Numbered from the stretch's first letter, positions 7,971 through 16,348 are shown. The stretch is DNA of 21,757 nucleotides from a bacterium (GCA_020350725.1 CP070719.1:1942740-1964496); one strand, 5' to 3'. The notes: generated by a model not told the origin, from the letters alone. A program made the numbers and translations.

Positions 7971-9554
7971 ATGCCCCATAAGCACTACATAGTTCCGCAA
8001 CAGGAGATCCGGAGATTTATCGAATCCCTGGCTGAAGTGACCGGCACCATGATCACTTTTCTGAGTCGGGACGAGGACCGGCGATCCGTATCGGCCGGGG
8101 TCGGGCCTTTCTGTTTGAGCGTCCGGGGCACCAGTATGGGGGACAACAGGTGCAGGGAGTCCATCGGCGAACTGCTCGACCGGTCTCAGCCCGATGACGG
8201 GACGCTGTTCACTCTCTGCCATGCCAGGATGGGACAGGTGCTCTGTCCCATCCACATCAACGGCAGGCATCTCGGGCATGTCGTGATCTGCCAGGCGGTG
8301 GTTGAGGGGATATCGGAGGAGCACAGGGATCACCTTCGGTCCCTGGCCGAGAAACTGGGGATGGAGAGTCCCCAGTCCCTGGTTGCGCTGGCGGAAAAGA
8401 GCCCCGTTTTCAGCAGATCCGCCCTCGAGGGCCTGGGCCGTTTTATCCAGGAACAGATGGCGGAGAAGGTTCTGGCCAAAACCAGTCTCGAGGAAACCAC
8501 CCAGTTCCTCATGGATAAATACGAGGAACTGATGTTTCTCTATTCCATCACCGAAAACCTGGCCCCGGACCGGGAATACAGGAACTCCCTTTCGGTGATC
8601 GTGGACAGGGGTCTGCAGAAGCTGTCGGCGGATTCGGGCTTCTTTGTCCTCCCCGGGGCGGAAGGGACGCTGAGCCAGGACTCCTTCGAAATCCATGGAG
8701 AGGTATCCGGCGACCACCACACAGCCGGCCTTGTTGAGATCTCCGAGGACCTTGCCGGACCGGCCTGTGTGCTACCGGATCCGGTGGGGTATGAAGGGGA
8801 TGGAAATCGCAGAGCCGGCCTCATCTTTCCCTTCAGGATCAGGAACTACAGCAGGGGGCACCTGGTATTCTTCTGGGAAAACATGGAAAACGTGGGAGAC
8901 AGCGAAGTGAAATTCGCCGAGGCTCTCGCCAATCAGGCATCGTCCCTGCTCCACGGCGCCTATATGTACAAGGAGCTGGCCGATCTCCTCTTCAACACCC
9001 TCGAAGCGCTCAGCTCCGCCGTCGACGCCAAGGACCCTTATACCAGAGGGCACTCGCAGCGGGTTGCCGAATACGCTCTTATGATAGCCGCCGTCATGGG
9101 ATACGATTCGAAGTTTCTCACCATGCTCAAGGTCGCCGGCATGCTGCATGATTTCGGGAAGATCGGGGTCTCGGAAAAGATCCTGGCAAAAGAGGGCAGG
9201 CTGAGCGACGAGGAGCGGGAAGCCATCAATGATCATCCCGTGATCGGTTCCCGCATCCTGGGCAAGTTCAGGTCCTTCTCCGAGATCGTTCCCGGAATCA
9301 GACATCACCACGAGAGATTCGACGGGGGTGGATATCCGGACGGATTGACCGGGGAGAGGATCCCCCTCGTCGGCCGGATCATATCGGTGGCTGACGCCTT
9401 CGACGCCATGACCACCACACGTCCCTACAGGGAGAAGATGAGCCTCGAGGAGGCAAGCCAGGAACTCCGCAGGAACTCGGGAACCCAGTTCGATCCGGAA
9501 CTTGTCGAGAGCTTTCTCGCGTCCCTCGAAAGCAGGAATTCCCATGACGACTGA
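7971..9554 (+). CDS. PocR-GAF-HD-GYP protein, probable c-di-GMP phosphodiesterase
   Basis: 527 residues in three parts. Residues about 8-135 match the PocR sensory domain, with conserved Cys/His positions around LCHARMGQVLCPI and NGRHLGHVVICQA; such domains are thought to bind small metabolites. The middle (about 180-325) looks GAF-like. The C-terminal part (about 345-520) is an HD-GYP domain with the HD pair in GMLHDFGKIG (His393, Asp394), HHHERFDGGGYPDG with GYP at 454-456, and ISVADAFDAMTT. The expected reaction is hydrolysis of cyclic di-GMP, and the metal-binding residues appear intact. No membrane segments. It starts three bases after kinase 2 and overlaps the next gene by 11 bases, so it belongs to the same transcript. 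No GGDEF cyclase is present in the window. Confidence 0.9.
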   Translation: MPHKHYIVPQQEIRRFIESLAEVTGTMITFLSRDEDRRSVSAGVGPFCLSVRGTSMGDNRCRESIGELLDRSQPDDGTLFTLCHARMGQVLCPIHINGRHLGHVVICQAVVEGISEEHRDHLRSLAEKLGMESPQSLVALAEKSPVFSRSALEGLGRFIQEQMAEKVLAKTSLEETTQFLMDKYEELMFLYSITENLAPDREYRNSLSVIVDRGLQKLSADSGFFVLPGAEGTLSQDSFEIHGEVSGDHHTAGLVEISEDLAGPACVLPDPVGYEGDGNRRAGLIFPFRIRNYSRGHLVFFWENMENVGDSEVKFAEALANQASSLLHGAYMYKELADLLFNTLEALSSAVDAKDPYTRGHSQRVAEYALMIAAVMGYDSKFLTMLKVAGMLHDFGKIGVSEKILAKEGRLSDEEREAINDHPVIGSRILGKFRSFSEIVPGIRHHHERFDGGGYPDGLTGERIPLVGRIISVADAFDAMTTTRPYREKMSLEEASQELRRNSGTQFDPELVESFLASLESRNSHDD

Positions 9555-10524
9555 TCGGATCAAGCTCCTGATCGTTGACGACGAAGACAGCATTCGCCAC
9601 CTCCTGCGTCTCACTTTCAGTGAGGAGTACGACATCGTGGAGGCCGGTGATGGAGAGGAGGCCTTCGACGTAGCGCTCAGGGAACAGCCGAACCTCATCG
9701 TATCGGACATCATGATGCCGCGCCTCGACGGGTATGGTCTTTACCGTAAACTCAAATCCCGAACGGAGACCGCCTCGATCCCCTTCGTGTTCCTGTCGGC
9801 TAAGAAGGATATAGACGAGAGGGTCGTCGGCCTCGAGATGGGAGCGGATGACTATATTACGAAACCCTTCAGCGTCAAGGAGCTCAAGGCCAAGGTCAAC
9901 TCGATACTCAAGAAAGCCGGCGATCTTCGATTGAGGGGTAGCTTTGAGGGCCTTCTTGGAGATGTCGATCTGGTGGAAGTCGTTCAGCTCATCGAGATGG
10001 GGCGCAAGACGGGCATGCTGGTCCTTCAGGGTAAAAAGGACATCGGCAGGATCTACTTCGTCGAAGGGGAGCCCCGCTTCGCGGAGGTGGGTCCCTGGAA
10101 GGGGATCGAGGCTTTCTATTCCCTCCTCGCCTGGAAGGAGGGGAGATTCTGGCTCGATCCGTCGTCCTTCAAGGCGGAGGAGAACCTGGGGCGGACTAAG
10201 GGGCAGGAGCTTCTCATGGAGGGTGTCCGGCTCATCGACGAGATGAACGAGGCCAGCCGGCAGTTGCCGCCGGCTTCGGTGACCCTGTCACCTTCGGAGG
10301 ACCAGGTCCCGACCCAGGAGGATATGGCACAGGTCTGCAGGGCCTTCGAGGGCGGCACGACCGTTGAGGGTGCGGTCAAAAGGACGAGCCTGCCCCCCTT
10401 CCGTTTTATTCCCCAGGTCGCCAAGGCCATGTCTTCGGGTTACTTGAGGGCCGGTTCGGCCGATGACGGTGAAGCCGGTCTGCGATCGCTTCACAGGCTC
10501 ATGGATGAGCTGAGAAAACTATAG
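9544..10524 (+). CDS. Receiver-PATAN (DUF4388) response regulator
   Basis: 326 residues. N-terminal receiver (about 5-122) with D12/D13, phospho-acceptor D55 in IVSDIMMPRLDG, and the K of YITKPF. It is followed by a PATAN/DUF4388 domain (about 133-230) recognised from FEGLLGDVDLVEVVQLIE, GRKTGMLVL, GRIYFVEGEPRFAE and the AFYSLLAWKEGRFWLD segment. PATAN domains are protein-interaction modules, known from cyanobacterial PatA and common next to MglA-like GTPase systems. The C-terminal 95 residues are less conserved. No DNA-binding domain is visible, so output is probably by protein contact. ATG 9544 lies inside the end of the HD-GYP gene (11-base overlap), which favours coupled translation. It likely receives phosphate from one of the neighbouring kinases (inference). 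Confidence 0.88.
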   Translation: MTTDRIKLLIVDDEDSIRHLLRLTFSEEYDIVEAGDGEEAFDVALREQPNLIVSDIMMPRLDGYGLYRKLKSRTETASIPFVFLSAKKDIDERVVGLEMGADDYITKPFSVKELKAKVNSILKKAGDLRLRGSFEGLLGDVDLVEVVQLIEMGRKTGMLVLQGKKDIGRIYFVEGEPRFAEVGPWKGIEAFYSLLAWKEGRFWLDPSSFKAEENLGRTKGQELLMEGVRLIDEMNEASRQLPPASVTLSPSEDQVPTQEDMAQVCRAFEGGTTVEGAVKRTSLPPFRFIPQVAKAMSSGYLRAGSADDGEAGLRSLHRLMDELRKL

Positions 10525-10577
10525 CTTCCGGACCCGATGGGGGGCGGCGACCGGACTCCGCGCGCCCAGTCCGGAAG
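10525..10577. repeat. 9-base perfect inverted repeat after the receiver-PATAN gene
   Basis: CTTCCGGAC at 10525-10533 pairs perfectly with GTCCGGAAG at 10569-10577. Inside the loop GGGCG (10542-10546) can pair with CGCCC (10563-10567), giving a two-tier stem. It begins immediately after the stop codon. There is no U-tract, so it is not a classical intrinsic terminator; it could be a processing or stability hairpin. Confidence 0.6.
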
Positions 10578-10593
10578 GATCCCTCCCTCAGCC

Positions 10594-10607
10594 GCTTTCG
10601 CGAAAGC
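10594..10607. other. 14-base perfect palindrome
   Basis: GCTTTCGCGAAAGC is its own reverse complement. As RNA it folds as GCTTT-CGCG-AAAGC; as DNA it could be a dimeric protein site. A further hairpin, GCGCC (10614-10618) with GGCGC (10625-10629), follows at once. Function unknown. Confidence 0.6.
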
Positions 10608-10698
10608 CGCGGTGCGCCGTAAGGGGCGCGGAGAGTCGGGAGATGGGTGTTCGGCAGGCGGGAGCGGTTGTGTCGAGGTTGTCCAACAGGAGACCCCA

Positions 10699-11121
10699 AT
10701 GTTCTTCAGATACCTGATCATTTCTCCCTCGGGCGAGCTGAGACAGGCCTTTCTCGGCGGGATCTTCGGCGAGTTCGAACTGGCACCCAAGGGCCGAGGC
10801 GAGACCGCGCGGATGAGGACCCAGGCCGGTGATGAACTGGAGATCATCGGGGTGGGGGACGTCTCTAAGCTCAAGGCCACGGGTCAGGCGATCATCAACA
10901 GCGGCATCCGTATCGATGCCGTCCTGATGCTCCTCCCGTCCGGCGACGGAGATTCCTGGGAGGAGATCCAGCTCCTCACGGAGTGGCTCAAGAAAACGGA
11001 TCCCACATTACCGGTCAAGACCTGGGTGGTGAACAGCAGGACCGACATAGAAAAGGAGAGCTCGAGAAAGATCCTCCTGGAGTTGATGGACGAACATGAG
11101 AGAGCCATGAGGTTCGGTTGA
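10699..11121 (+). CDS. Small conserved-looking protein, possible degenerate Ras-like GTPase
   Basis: 140 residues, not confidently recognised. The alternation of strands and helices recalls an MglA-like small GTPase: strand FFRYLIISPSGELRQAF at the P-loop position, ELEIIGVGDVSKLKATG where a switch-II strand would be, DAVLMLLPSGDGDSWEEIQ, then WVVNSRTDIEKE at the NKxD position. The GxxxxGK[ST] P-loop is absent (residues 8-15 read ISPSGELR) and NKxD is degraded, so nucleotide binding is doubtful. Known PATAN-GTPase neighbourhoods fit a role as partner of the gene upstream (inference). ATG 10699 has AGGAGA at 10688-10693. The next start codon comes two bases after its stop. A receiver-like fold is the alternative. 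Confidence 0.7.
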   Translation: MFFRYLIISPSGELRQAFLGGIFGEFELAPKGRGETARMRTQAGDELEIIGVGDVSKLKATGQAIINSGIRIDAVLMLLPSGDGDSWEEIQLLTEWLKKTDPTLPVKTWVVNSRTDIEKESSRKILLELMDEHERAMRFG

Positions 11122-11123
11122 TC

Positions 11124-12752
11124 ATGCAGCCGGCCTTCACCGTGCACATCGACCTCCCCGATCCGGGGATTGTTTCCACACTGACTGGTTTGATAGGGGA
11201 TCTGGGAGGGGGTGTCCTGACGGCGTCCTCCTCGGATAGGGAGATCGACATCCTTCTCACGGAAAGGGAACGGGTTCAACCCCGCCAGGGCACCAGGGAA
11301 TCCTTGCTCGAATCACCCACCATCCTCCTGTGGTCTGAATCCACCCGGTGGGATCCCCACGATCTGCTGCGGAACAGGATTTTCGGCATTGTCGGACCCG
11401 GCTCGGACGGCGACGAGCTGAGGGATCTCCTGCAGGACGCTCTGGAGGACAGAAGATCCAGGCTCAGGCTCGTGTCTGAGTACGAGGACGTCAGGGATCG
11501 TTACATTGAACTGGCGACCGTGGTCCGGCTCAATCTTGAACTCGAACTCGAACTGAACGTCGACGAGGTCCTGGATAAAATAGTCAGACAGATCTCGGGT
11601 GAATTGGGATTCTCCATCATCTCCATCATGCTCCTCGATCGTTCGGAGAAATTTCTCAGGATCCGGGCATCCAAGGGTCTTGGCGAGGAGGTCCTCGCCT
11701 CGGCCAAGGTCGAGGTCGGGAAGGGGATCGCCGGCTGGGTAGCCAAGACCGGAGAGCCCCTGCTCGTCAGGGATATCGAGAGCCATCCGACACTGAAGAA
11801 GCTCCAGAGCCACGGGCGCTACACATCCAAATCCCTCATATGTGTTCCCCTGAAAGTCGGCGAACGGATCATCGGCGTCTTGAACGGCAACAACAGGGTG
11901 GGCCGGCAGGAGCTTAACGAGCATGACCTGAGGCTCCTGAGCGTCTACGCCTCCCAGGTCTCCATGAAGATCGAGAGGGCCCGCCTGTACAGGGACCTCA
12001 AGCGGCAGGCGGACAAGCTCAAGACGGCCTACGACAGACTTCAGGCCCTGGACAACATCAAATCGGACTTCATCACCAATGTTTCCCACGAGTTCCGGAC
12101 GCCTATCACCGTGATCCTGGGATATCTGGAGCTGCTAAAGGCGGGCCTTTCCGTGGAGGGCCAGATCAACAAGGTGAACATCGCGATGAAGGCGGCCTAC
12201 AGGCTTGCCCGGCTGGTCGATGACAGCACGGATATCCTGAGGCTGGACTCGGACACGATGCCCTTCTCCTTCACGCAGGTGAGCATACCCGATTTTGTCG
12301 GGAGCCTGGCGCAGAGGTATTCGACCCTCTTTGCCGAGAAGGGCGTCACGCTGACCGTCGATCTCCCCAAGGATCTTCCGAGGGTGTTTTTGGATACGGG
12401 CAAGATGAACAAGGTTTTCGATAAATTGATGGACAACTCGCTCAAATTCACACCCAAGGGTGGGCGGGCGACTCTTTCCTGCTCGATGCCGAATGAAGGT
12501 GAGGTTCGTTTCGCCATGGAGGACACCGGGCCGGGTATCCCCTTCGGTGAGAGGGAAAGGGTGTTCGAGAGGTTCGAGCAGGGTGGCGACATCATGACCT
12601 CGAAACCCGAGGGGACAGGACTGGGGCTTCCCATTGCCCGGGCGATCATCGAACGCCACGGAGGACGGCTCTGGATCGACGGGAAATACAGGGACGGATG
12701 CCGGATCCTGTTCACCCTCTCCTCGGGGAAGAAAAAGGACACACCGGGATAA
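11124..12752 (+). CDS. Pseudo-receiver-GAF-histidine kinase (sensor kinase 3)
   Basis: 542 residues, soluble. Residues 1-110 have a receiver-like strand order (FTVHIDL, IDILLT 41-46, TILLWSES 66-73, IFGIVGP 86-92) but lack the acidic pair, the phospho-Asp and the KP motif. A GAF domain follows (about 130-290: LNVDEVLDKIVRQIS, VGKGIAGWVAKTGEP, SLICVPLKVGERIIGVLNG), then a coiled coil, HisKA with H-box NVSHEFRTPI (His322, Glu323), and HATPase with N-box KVFDKLMDNSLKFTP, G1 EDTGPGI and G2 GTGLGL. The kinase half is intact. ATG 11124 begins two bases after the previous stop; its ribosome site is weak (GAGG at 11109-11112), suggesting coupling. A 490-base gap follows, so it probably ends its operon. 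Confidence 0.88.
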   Translation: MQPAFTVHIDLPDPGIVSTLTGLIGDLGGGVLTASSSDREIDILLTERERVQPRQGTRESLLESPTILLWSESTRWDPHDLLRNRIFGIVGPGSDGDELRDLLQDALEDRRSRLRLVSEYEDVRDRYIELATVVRLNLELELELNVDEVLDKIVRQISGELGFSIISIMLLDRSEKFLRIRASKGLGEEVLASAKVEVGKGIAGWVAKTGEPLLVRDIESHPTLKKLQSHGRYTSKSLICVPLKVGERIIGVLNGNNRVGRQELNEHDLRLLSVYASQVSMKIERARLYRDLKRQADKLKTAYDRLQALDNIKSDFITNVSHEFRTPITVILGYLELLKAGLSVEGQINKVNIAMKAAYRLARLVDDSTDILRLDSDTMPFSFTQVSIPDFVGSLAQRYSTLFAEKGVTLTVDLPKDLPRVFLDTGKMNKVFDKLMDNSLKFTPKGGRATLSCSMPNEGEVRFAMEDTGPGIPFGERERVFERFEQGGDIMTSKPEGTGLGLPIARAIIERHGGRLWIDGKYRDGCRILFTLSSGKKKDTPG

Positions 12753-13005
12753 CGGCCCCGGGAGGAGTCCAGGCCCGCTCCCGAAACCCCGTCACATCCT
12801 CTGTGTAAATCCCGCCGACGGCTACCGTTTCCTTCCGCCGGCTTCCACCGTTGCGGGCAGGATTCGGCACCCTCTCGAAACTCCATGGCCCGGCGCCAGA
12901 TCGGGCCGGGAGGCGGAACCGACCGTTTTCGGAAGAGATGACAGAGGGCACTCCCCGGACCGGAATTCAGCGTTGAAGGCGACAGTAGGCGGTTGCCCGG
13001 CGATG
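12753..13005. other. Non-coding gap after sensor kinase 3
   Basis: GC-rich, without a credible gene on either strand: the open frames give low-complexity, Arg/Pro/Gly-rich peptides and match no family I know. One clean inverted repeat is visible, GGCCCG (12887-12892) with CGGGCC (12902-12907). No U-tract terminator was seen. Together with 13006-13244 this is the longest gene-free stretch inside the signalling region. Confidence 0.6.
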
Positions 13006-13033
13006 TTGACATTGTCAGATTTGTTGTGATACA
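13006..13033 (+). promoter_or_regulatory. Candidate sigma-70 promoter for the chemosensory operon
   Basis: A perfect TTGACA at 13006-13011, a 16-base spacer, then GATACA at 13028-13033, preceded by TG at 13025-13026 as in an extended -10. The -10 hexamer is a modest match. It lies in the only AT-richer patch of the gap and would give a leader of roughly 200 bases before cheR. Confidence 0.4.
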
Positions 13034-13040
13034 AACCCAT

Positions 13041-13244
13041 TAATTTTGGTGGATGGGCAGCAGGTCCGTGAAACCGAGTGTTTTGGACAGGTTACAGCTG
13101 AACCGGGGCACGGGCCCGTTTTTGACAGCAGTTCCGTACATTCTGCCGGAGAAGGGGGGAGGGCATGACCTCCCCCTCCTAGTAAGCGGGACCCGAGTGG
13201 CCCAATGCTGGGCCCAATCATGAGGCCGTTACAGAGACGGAGCC
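13041..13244 (+). promoter_or_regulatory. Leader region of cheR with stacked hairpins
   Basis: Contains GGTT/AACC arms at 13090-13104, a short CGGG/CCCG stem (13104-13118) followed by TTTTT at 13119-13123, which resembles a weak terminator or attenuator, and a strong 9-base stem with a 6-base loop between 13154-13162 and 13169-13177. I could not match it to any riboswitch class I know. Confidence 0.4.
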
Positions 13245-14129
13245 TTGGTCGAACTGAAAATCTCAGATACCAGCCAACTCCCGGAAAGGGACGCCTGGGC
13301 CTTCGAGGCCCTGAAGGACCTCTTGATCAGGGAGAAGGGTTTCGATCTGGAGGCCTACAAGGAGAGATGTATCCTTCGCCGGATCTACCTGAAAGTCCGG
13401 TCCCGGGGATACGGCAGCCTCGGGCATTATTTCAGGGTTCTCAAACGCGACAGGGACGCTCTCGAGGACCTCTTCCAGTACCTGACCATTCATGTCACCG
13501 AATTCTTCCGCAACCCCTCCGCTTTCCATTACCTTCAGCAAAAGATCGTGTCCCGACTCCTTTCCGAAAGCGACAACTCCCACAGGTTGAATATATGGAG
13601 TGCCGGCTGTTCGAGCGGAGAGGAGCCGTACAGCCTGGCGATCCTCATGCTGAGGGTCCTCGAGAGGGAATCACCGTCACGATCGTTCAACATCCTGGCG
13701 ACAGACGTGGACGGGGCGGTCCTGGAAAAGGCGAAAAAGGGCTGGTACAAGACGGACGCCCTGAAGAACCTCCCCAGAGAGGAGCGGGAGACCTTTTTCT
13801 TCCCGGCGGACGGAGGCTATCAGGTCGTCGACCGGGTCAGAAAGTCCGTGACCTTTAAAAACGCCAACGTCCTGACCGAAATGCCCGAGAGCCGTCAGGA
13901 CCTGATCGTATGCAGAAATCTCCTCATATATCTGTCGAGAGAGAAACAGGAAAAGGTCATCACCAACTTCTCCAGGTGCATGAGACGAGGCGGCTATCTG
14001 ATGCTGGGAAAGGCCGAAACGCTCATCGGGCGCAACAGGCTTTACTTCCAGAATGTCTCGCCCACCGAGAGGATCTATAGAAAGAGGGACGTGCCCCTTG
14101 AGGAAGATCCCCTGGTCCCGAGAATCTGA
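13245..14129 (+). CDS. cheR: Chemoreceptor methyltransferase CheR
   Basis: Transfers methyl groups from S-adenosylmethionine to glutamates of chemoreceptors. 294 residues, normal length. N-terminal helical domain with LLIREKGFDLEAYKERCILRRI (about 26-47), then TIHVTEFFRN (81-90), the SAM-binding segment NIWSAGCSSGEEPYSLAI (116-133), ATDVDGAVLEKAKKGWY, and DLIVCRNLLIYL with a C-terminal MRRGGYLMLGKAE. An in-frame stop at 13221 limits the start, and the only reasonable codon is TTG 13245, with GGAG just two bases upstream; CTG 13254 would be better spaced, so the exact start is uncertain. No C-terminal pentapeptide-binding extension or tetratricopeptide repeats. First gene of the chemosensory operon, with a 67-base gap before the receptor gene. 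Confidence 0.95.
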   Translation: MVELKISDTSQLPERDAWAFEALKDLLIREKGFDLEAYKERCILRRIYLKVRSRGYGSLGHYFRVLKRDRDALEDLFQYLTIHVTEFFRNPSAFHYLQQKIVSRLLSESDNSHRLNIWSAGCSSGEEPYSLAILMLRVLERESPSRSFNILATDVDGAVLEKAKKGWYKTDALKNLPREERETFFFPADGGYQVVDRVRKSVTFKNANVLTEMPESRQDLIVCRNLLIYLSREKQEKVITNFSRCMRRGGYLMLGKAETLIGRNRLYFQNVSPTERIYRKRDVPLEEDPLVPRI

Positions 14130-14196
14130 CCACGGCCTCCCGTGTTCAGTTTGAAGGGACCGGGTCGGACACGGTAAGGGAAAGGAGTTCCCTGTT

Positions 14197-15453
14197 ATGA
14201 GAATGGAGATGAGATATAAGCTGATCCTGTCGTTTCTGATAGTGATCGCGGTGGTTGTTTTCGTTCCCTACATCTTCGATCTCTTCGGCGTGAGGGGGGG
14301 GTGGAGTGAGTTCGGGTCCACCTCTGCGGCCATAGCGGTCGGTCTGATTTTGGGCAGTGTCTTTGCCACCAACATCACCCGGGATATCCGGGAAATGAGA
14401 GACATCGCCAACTCCGTGAGCGAGGGTGACCTGACAGTGGATCTCTCTCCCGTCAAGAAGACCTTCGAGGATGAACTGACGGATCTCAGGGAATCACTCG
14501 GCGTGATGGTCAAGAGACTCTCCCTGATGGCCAAAAGCCTCAAGGCGTCGTCCGAAGACGTCCACGAGTCGGCCCAGACCCTCTCGGCAACTGCGGAGGA
14601 GATGAACGCTTCGACAGAGGAGATCGCCGCATCCATCGACGGCATCAGCAAAGGTGCCGAGAGCCAGGTGTCCCAGGTGGAGCGCATGTCCGAGTCCATC
14701 CACCAGATAGCCTCGAGCCTCGAGGCCATGGCCGAGAAGGGGAAGGAGGCGGCGAGGGTTTCCACCGAAGCGGGCTATACGGCTCAGGCCGGCGGCAAGC
14801 ACACGGAAACGGCGGTGACCAAGATCCGCCAGGTGTTCGATGCCGTCTCCCGTGCCGGTGAAATGGTGACGACCTTCGGCGAGAGCAGCAAGGAAGTCAG
14901 TGAGATCGTCGACATCATCACGGGCGTCGCGCAGCAGACGACCCTTCTTGCTCTCAACGCCACCATCGAGGCAGCCCGGGCGGGTGACTACGGCCGGGGA
15001 TTCGCCGTCGTTGCCGAGGAGATCCGGAAGCTGGCCGAAAACACCGGACAGTTCGCCGAGAGGATCTCGGGCATCATAGACCGCATCCAGAACGAGAGCG
15101 AACAGGTCCTCCTCTCCATGAGAGAGGTGGGCGGGGTTCTGGATGAGGGACAGGAGATCGTTCAGAGCATGGGCGGAGCCCTGGATGATATCGTCAAGGC
15201 TGTCCTGGAATCGACCAGCAACGCCCAGGAGATATTCCAGCTCACGGAAAAACAGAGCAAGGCCGCCGCCGATCTGACGACAGCCGCCGACGAGATATCA
15301 AGAGTTGCGGAGGATAACGCCGCCTCCACGGAAGAGGTTTCGGCGGCTACGGAGGAACAGACCGCCTCCATGGAGGAATTGGCGGCCTCGGCCCAGGACC
15401 TGACCGTCCTCTCTGATAAGCTGAAGAAACTATCAGAGGAGTTCAAGGTTTGA
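14197..15453 (+). CDS. Methyl-accepting chemotaxis protein without an extracellular sensor domain
   Basis: 418 residues. Two membrane segments (about 8-29 and 42-59) are separated by only about a dozen residues, so there is no periplasmic ligand-binding domain. A HAMP region follows (about 57-112), then the signalling coiled coil with the hairpin tip around 245-275 ([35 protein letters not shown]). Methylation-type EE pairs occur in both helices: [10 protein letters not shown] and [10 protein letters not shown] near 130-146, and [18 protein letters not shown] and SMEELAAS near the C-terminus. This fits CheR and CheD in the same operon. It presumably senses through membrane state or cytoplasmic partners (inference). 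ATG 14197 follows AAAGGAG at 14181-14187. Its stop overlaps the TTG start of cheW. Confidence 0.95.
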   Translation: MRMEMRYKLILSFLIVIAVVVFVPYIFDLFGVRGGWSEFGSTSAAIAVGLILGSVFATNITRDIREMRDIANSVSEGDLTVDLSPVKKTFEDELTDLRESLGVMVKRLSLMAKSLKASSEDVHESAQTLSATAEEMNASTEEIAASIDGISKGAESQVSQVERMSESIHQIASSLEAMAEKGKEAARVSTEAGYTAQAGGKHTETAVTKIRQVFDAVSRAGEMVTTFGESSKEVSEIVDIITGVAQQTTLLALNATIEAARAGDYGRGFAVVAEEIRKLAENTGQFAERISGIIDRIQNESEQVLLSMREVGGVLDEGQEIVQSMGGALDDIVKAVLESTSNAQEIFQLTEKQSKAAADLTTAADEISRVAEDNAASTEEVSAATEEQTASMEELAASAQDLTVLSDKLKKLSEEFKV

Positions 15454-15956
15454 TCGGAGACAAGATCGAGCTCGTCGAATTCGGAGCGGATGTCGGAGAT
15501 CAGCCCGAAGACAGCGGCCACGGAGTCATCCTCTTTACCATCGGGAGTGAATATTTCGCCCTGCCCCTGGAGGACATCGCTGAGATCCACCGGACCGAGG
15601 AGATAACACCCCTGCCTCTGGCCCCCGAATTCCTGCTCGGCGTGATCAACGTCCACGGCATCCTCTCCTCGGTCATCCACATTGCGAAGATCATGAATGT
15701 CTCGGGGGACGAAGAGAGCGAACTTCTGATCAGGCTCATTCCGGAAAGGGGCGGCATCTCACTGATGGTCGGCGCGACGATGGGGATGGCCAGGTACTCC
15801 TTCCTCGAGGAGGTAACCAGGGAGATCAGTGACCGAACGGGGCAGGTAACTTTTGTCGAGGGTATCTTCCGCAGCGGAGAGAGGCTTGTCTCTTTGATTA
15901 ACCCCGAAAAACTTCGGGTCTGGATAGACGCGGCGTTCTCGAAAGGGGAGTTGTAA
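15450..15956 (+). CDS. cheW: CheW adaptor protein
   Basis: Couples the receptor tip to CheA. 168 residues with a variable N-terminal extension of about 24 residues before the CheW domain, which begins [21 protein letters not shown] and continues with [19 protein letters not shown], the hallmark of CheW, where GVIN-[VL]-RG is usual and NVHG replaces NLRG here. Start TTG 15450 overlaps the receptor stop (TTGA) and is preceded by GAGGAG at 15437-15442, a well-spaced ribosome site, so the unusual start is well supported. The stop overlaps the cheY start by one base (TAATG). Single CheW domain; no receiver, so not CheV. Confidence 0.92.
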   Translation: MIGDKIELVEFGADVGDQPEDSGHGVILFTIGSEYFALPLEDIAEIHRTEEITPLPLAPEFLLGVINVHGILSSVIHIAKIMNVSGDEESELLIRLIPERGGISLMVGATMGMARYSFLEEVTREISDRTGQVTFVEGIFRSGERLVSLINPEKLRVWIDAAFSKGEL

Positions 15957-16348
15957 TGGCCATTAAAGTGATGATCGTTGACGACGCCATGTTCATGAGA
16001 AACATGATCGGCGATATCTTCCAGGGAAAGAAGTTCGGCGAGGAGGAATACCAGATAGTCGCCGAGGCCGAGAACGGCCTCGAGGCGGTGGAGAAGTTCA
16101 AGGAACACCATCCTGATATCGTCACAATGGATATCGTGATGCCCGAGATGACGGGCATTGAAGCTTTGCGGGAGATCATGGATTACGACGGCAAAGCCAA
16201 CATCATCATGTGCAGCGCCCTCGGACAGGACAGCCTGGTCATGGAAGCCCTGGATTCGGGAGCCAAGGATTTCATAGTCAAGCCCTTTCAGCCCGAAAAA
16301 GTCCTGGACGTGGTCGTTCGGATCCTCAGAGAGGCGAGGGGGAACTGA
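15956..16348 (+). CDS. cheY: Single-domain response regulator CheY
   Basis: 130 residues, a lone receiver. Acidic pair at D9/D10 (VMIVDDAMFMRNM), phospho-acceptor D59 in VTMDIVMPEMTG, the conserved Ser in IMCSALGQ and Lys in DFIVKPFQPEKV. AMFMRNM after the acidic pair is typical of CheY proteins of the CheC/CheD-bearing type. It should take phosphate from the CheA encoded next and be dephosphorylated by CheC. The ATG overlaps the cheW stop by one base. A 103-base gap with no recognised element separates it from cheA. Confidence 0.93.
   Translation: MAIKVMIVDDAMFMRNMIGDIFQGKKFGEEEYQIVAEAENGLEAVEKFKEHHPDIVTMDIVMPEMTGIEALREIMDYDGKANIIMCSALGQDSLVMEALDSGAKDFIVKPFQPEKVLDVVVRILREARGN

Noticed and set aside
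10537-10698. An N-terminal extension of the 140-residue protein from an earlier ATG
   Set aside because: The extra 54 residues are translated hairpin DNA. ATG 10699 has a good ribosome site, and the protein-like sequence begins there.
10525-10698. Possible c-di-GMP riboswitch near the signalling genes
   Set aside because: The conserved bases of the GEMM classes that I know were not found; only generic hairpins are present.
12197-13012. A 271-codon - strand frame across the end of kinase 3 and the following gap
   Set aside because: It overlaps the conserved kinase domain in antisense and shows no family motif; the part within the gap is low-complexity.
13205-13858. A 217-codon + strand frame overlapping the start of cheR
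   Set aside because: It is in another frame of cheR, Arg/Gly/Pro-rich, with no known domain; CheR motifs read cleanly in their own frame.
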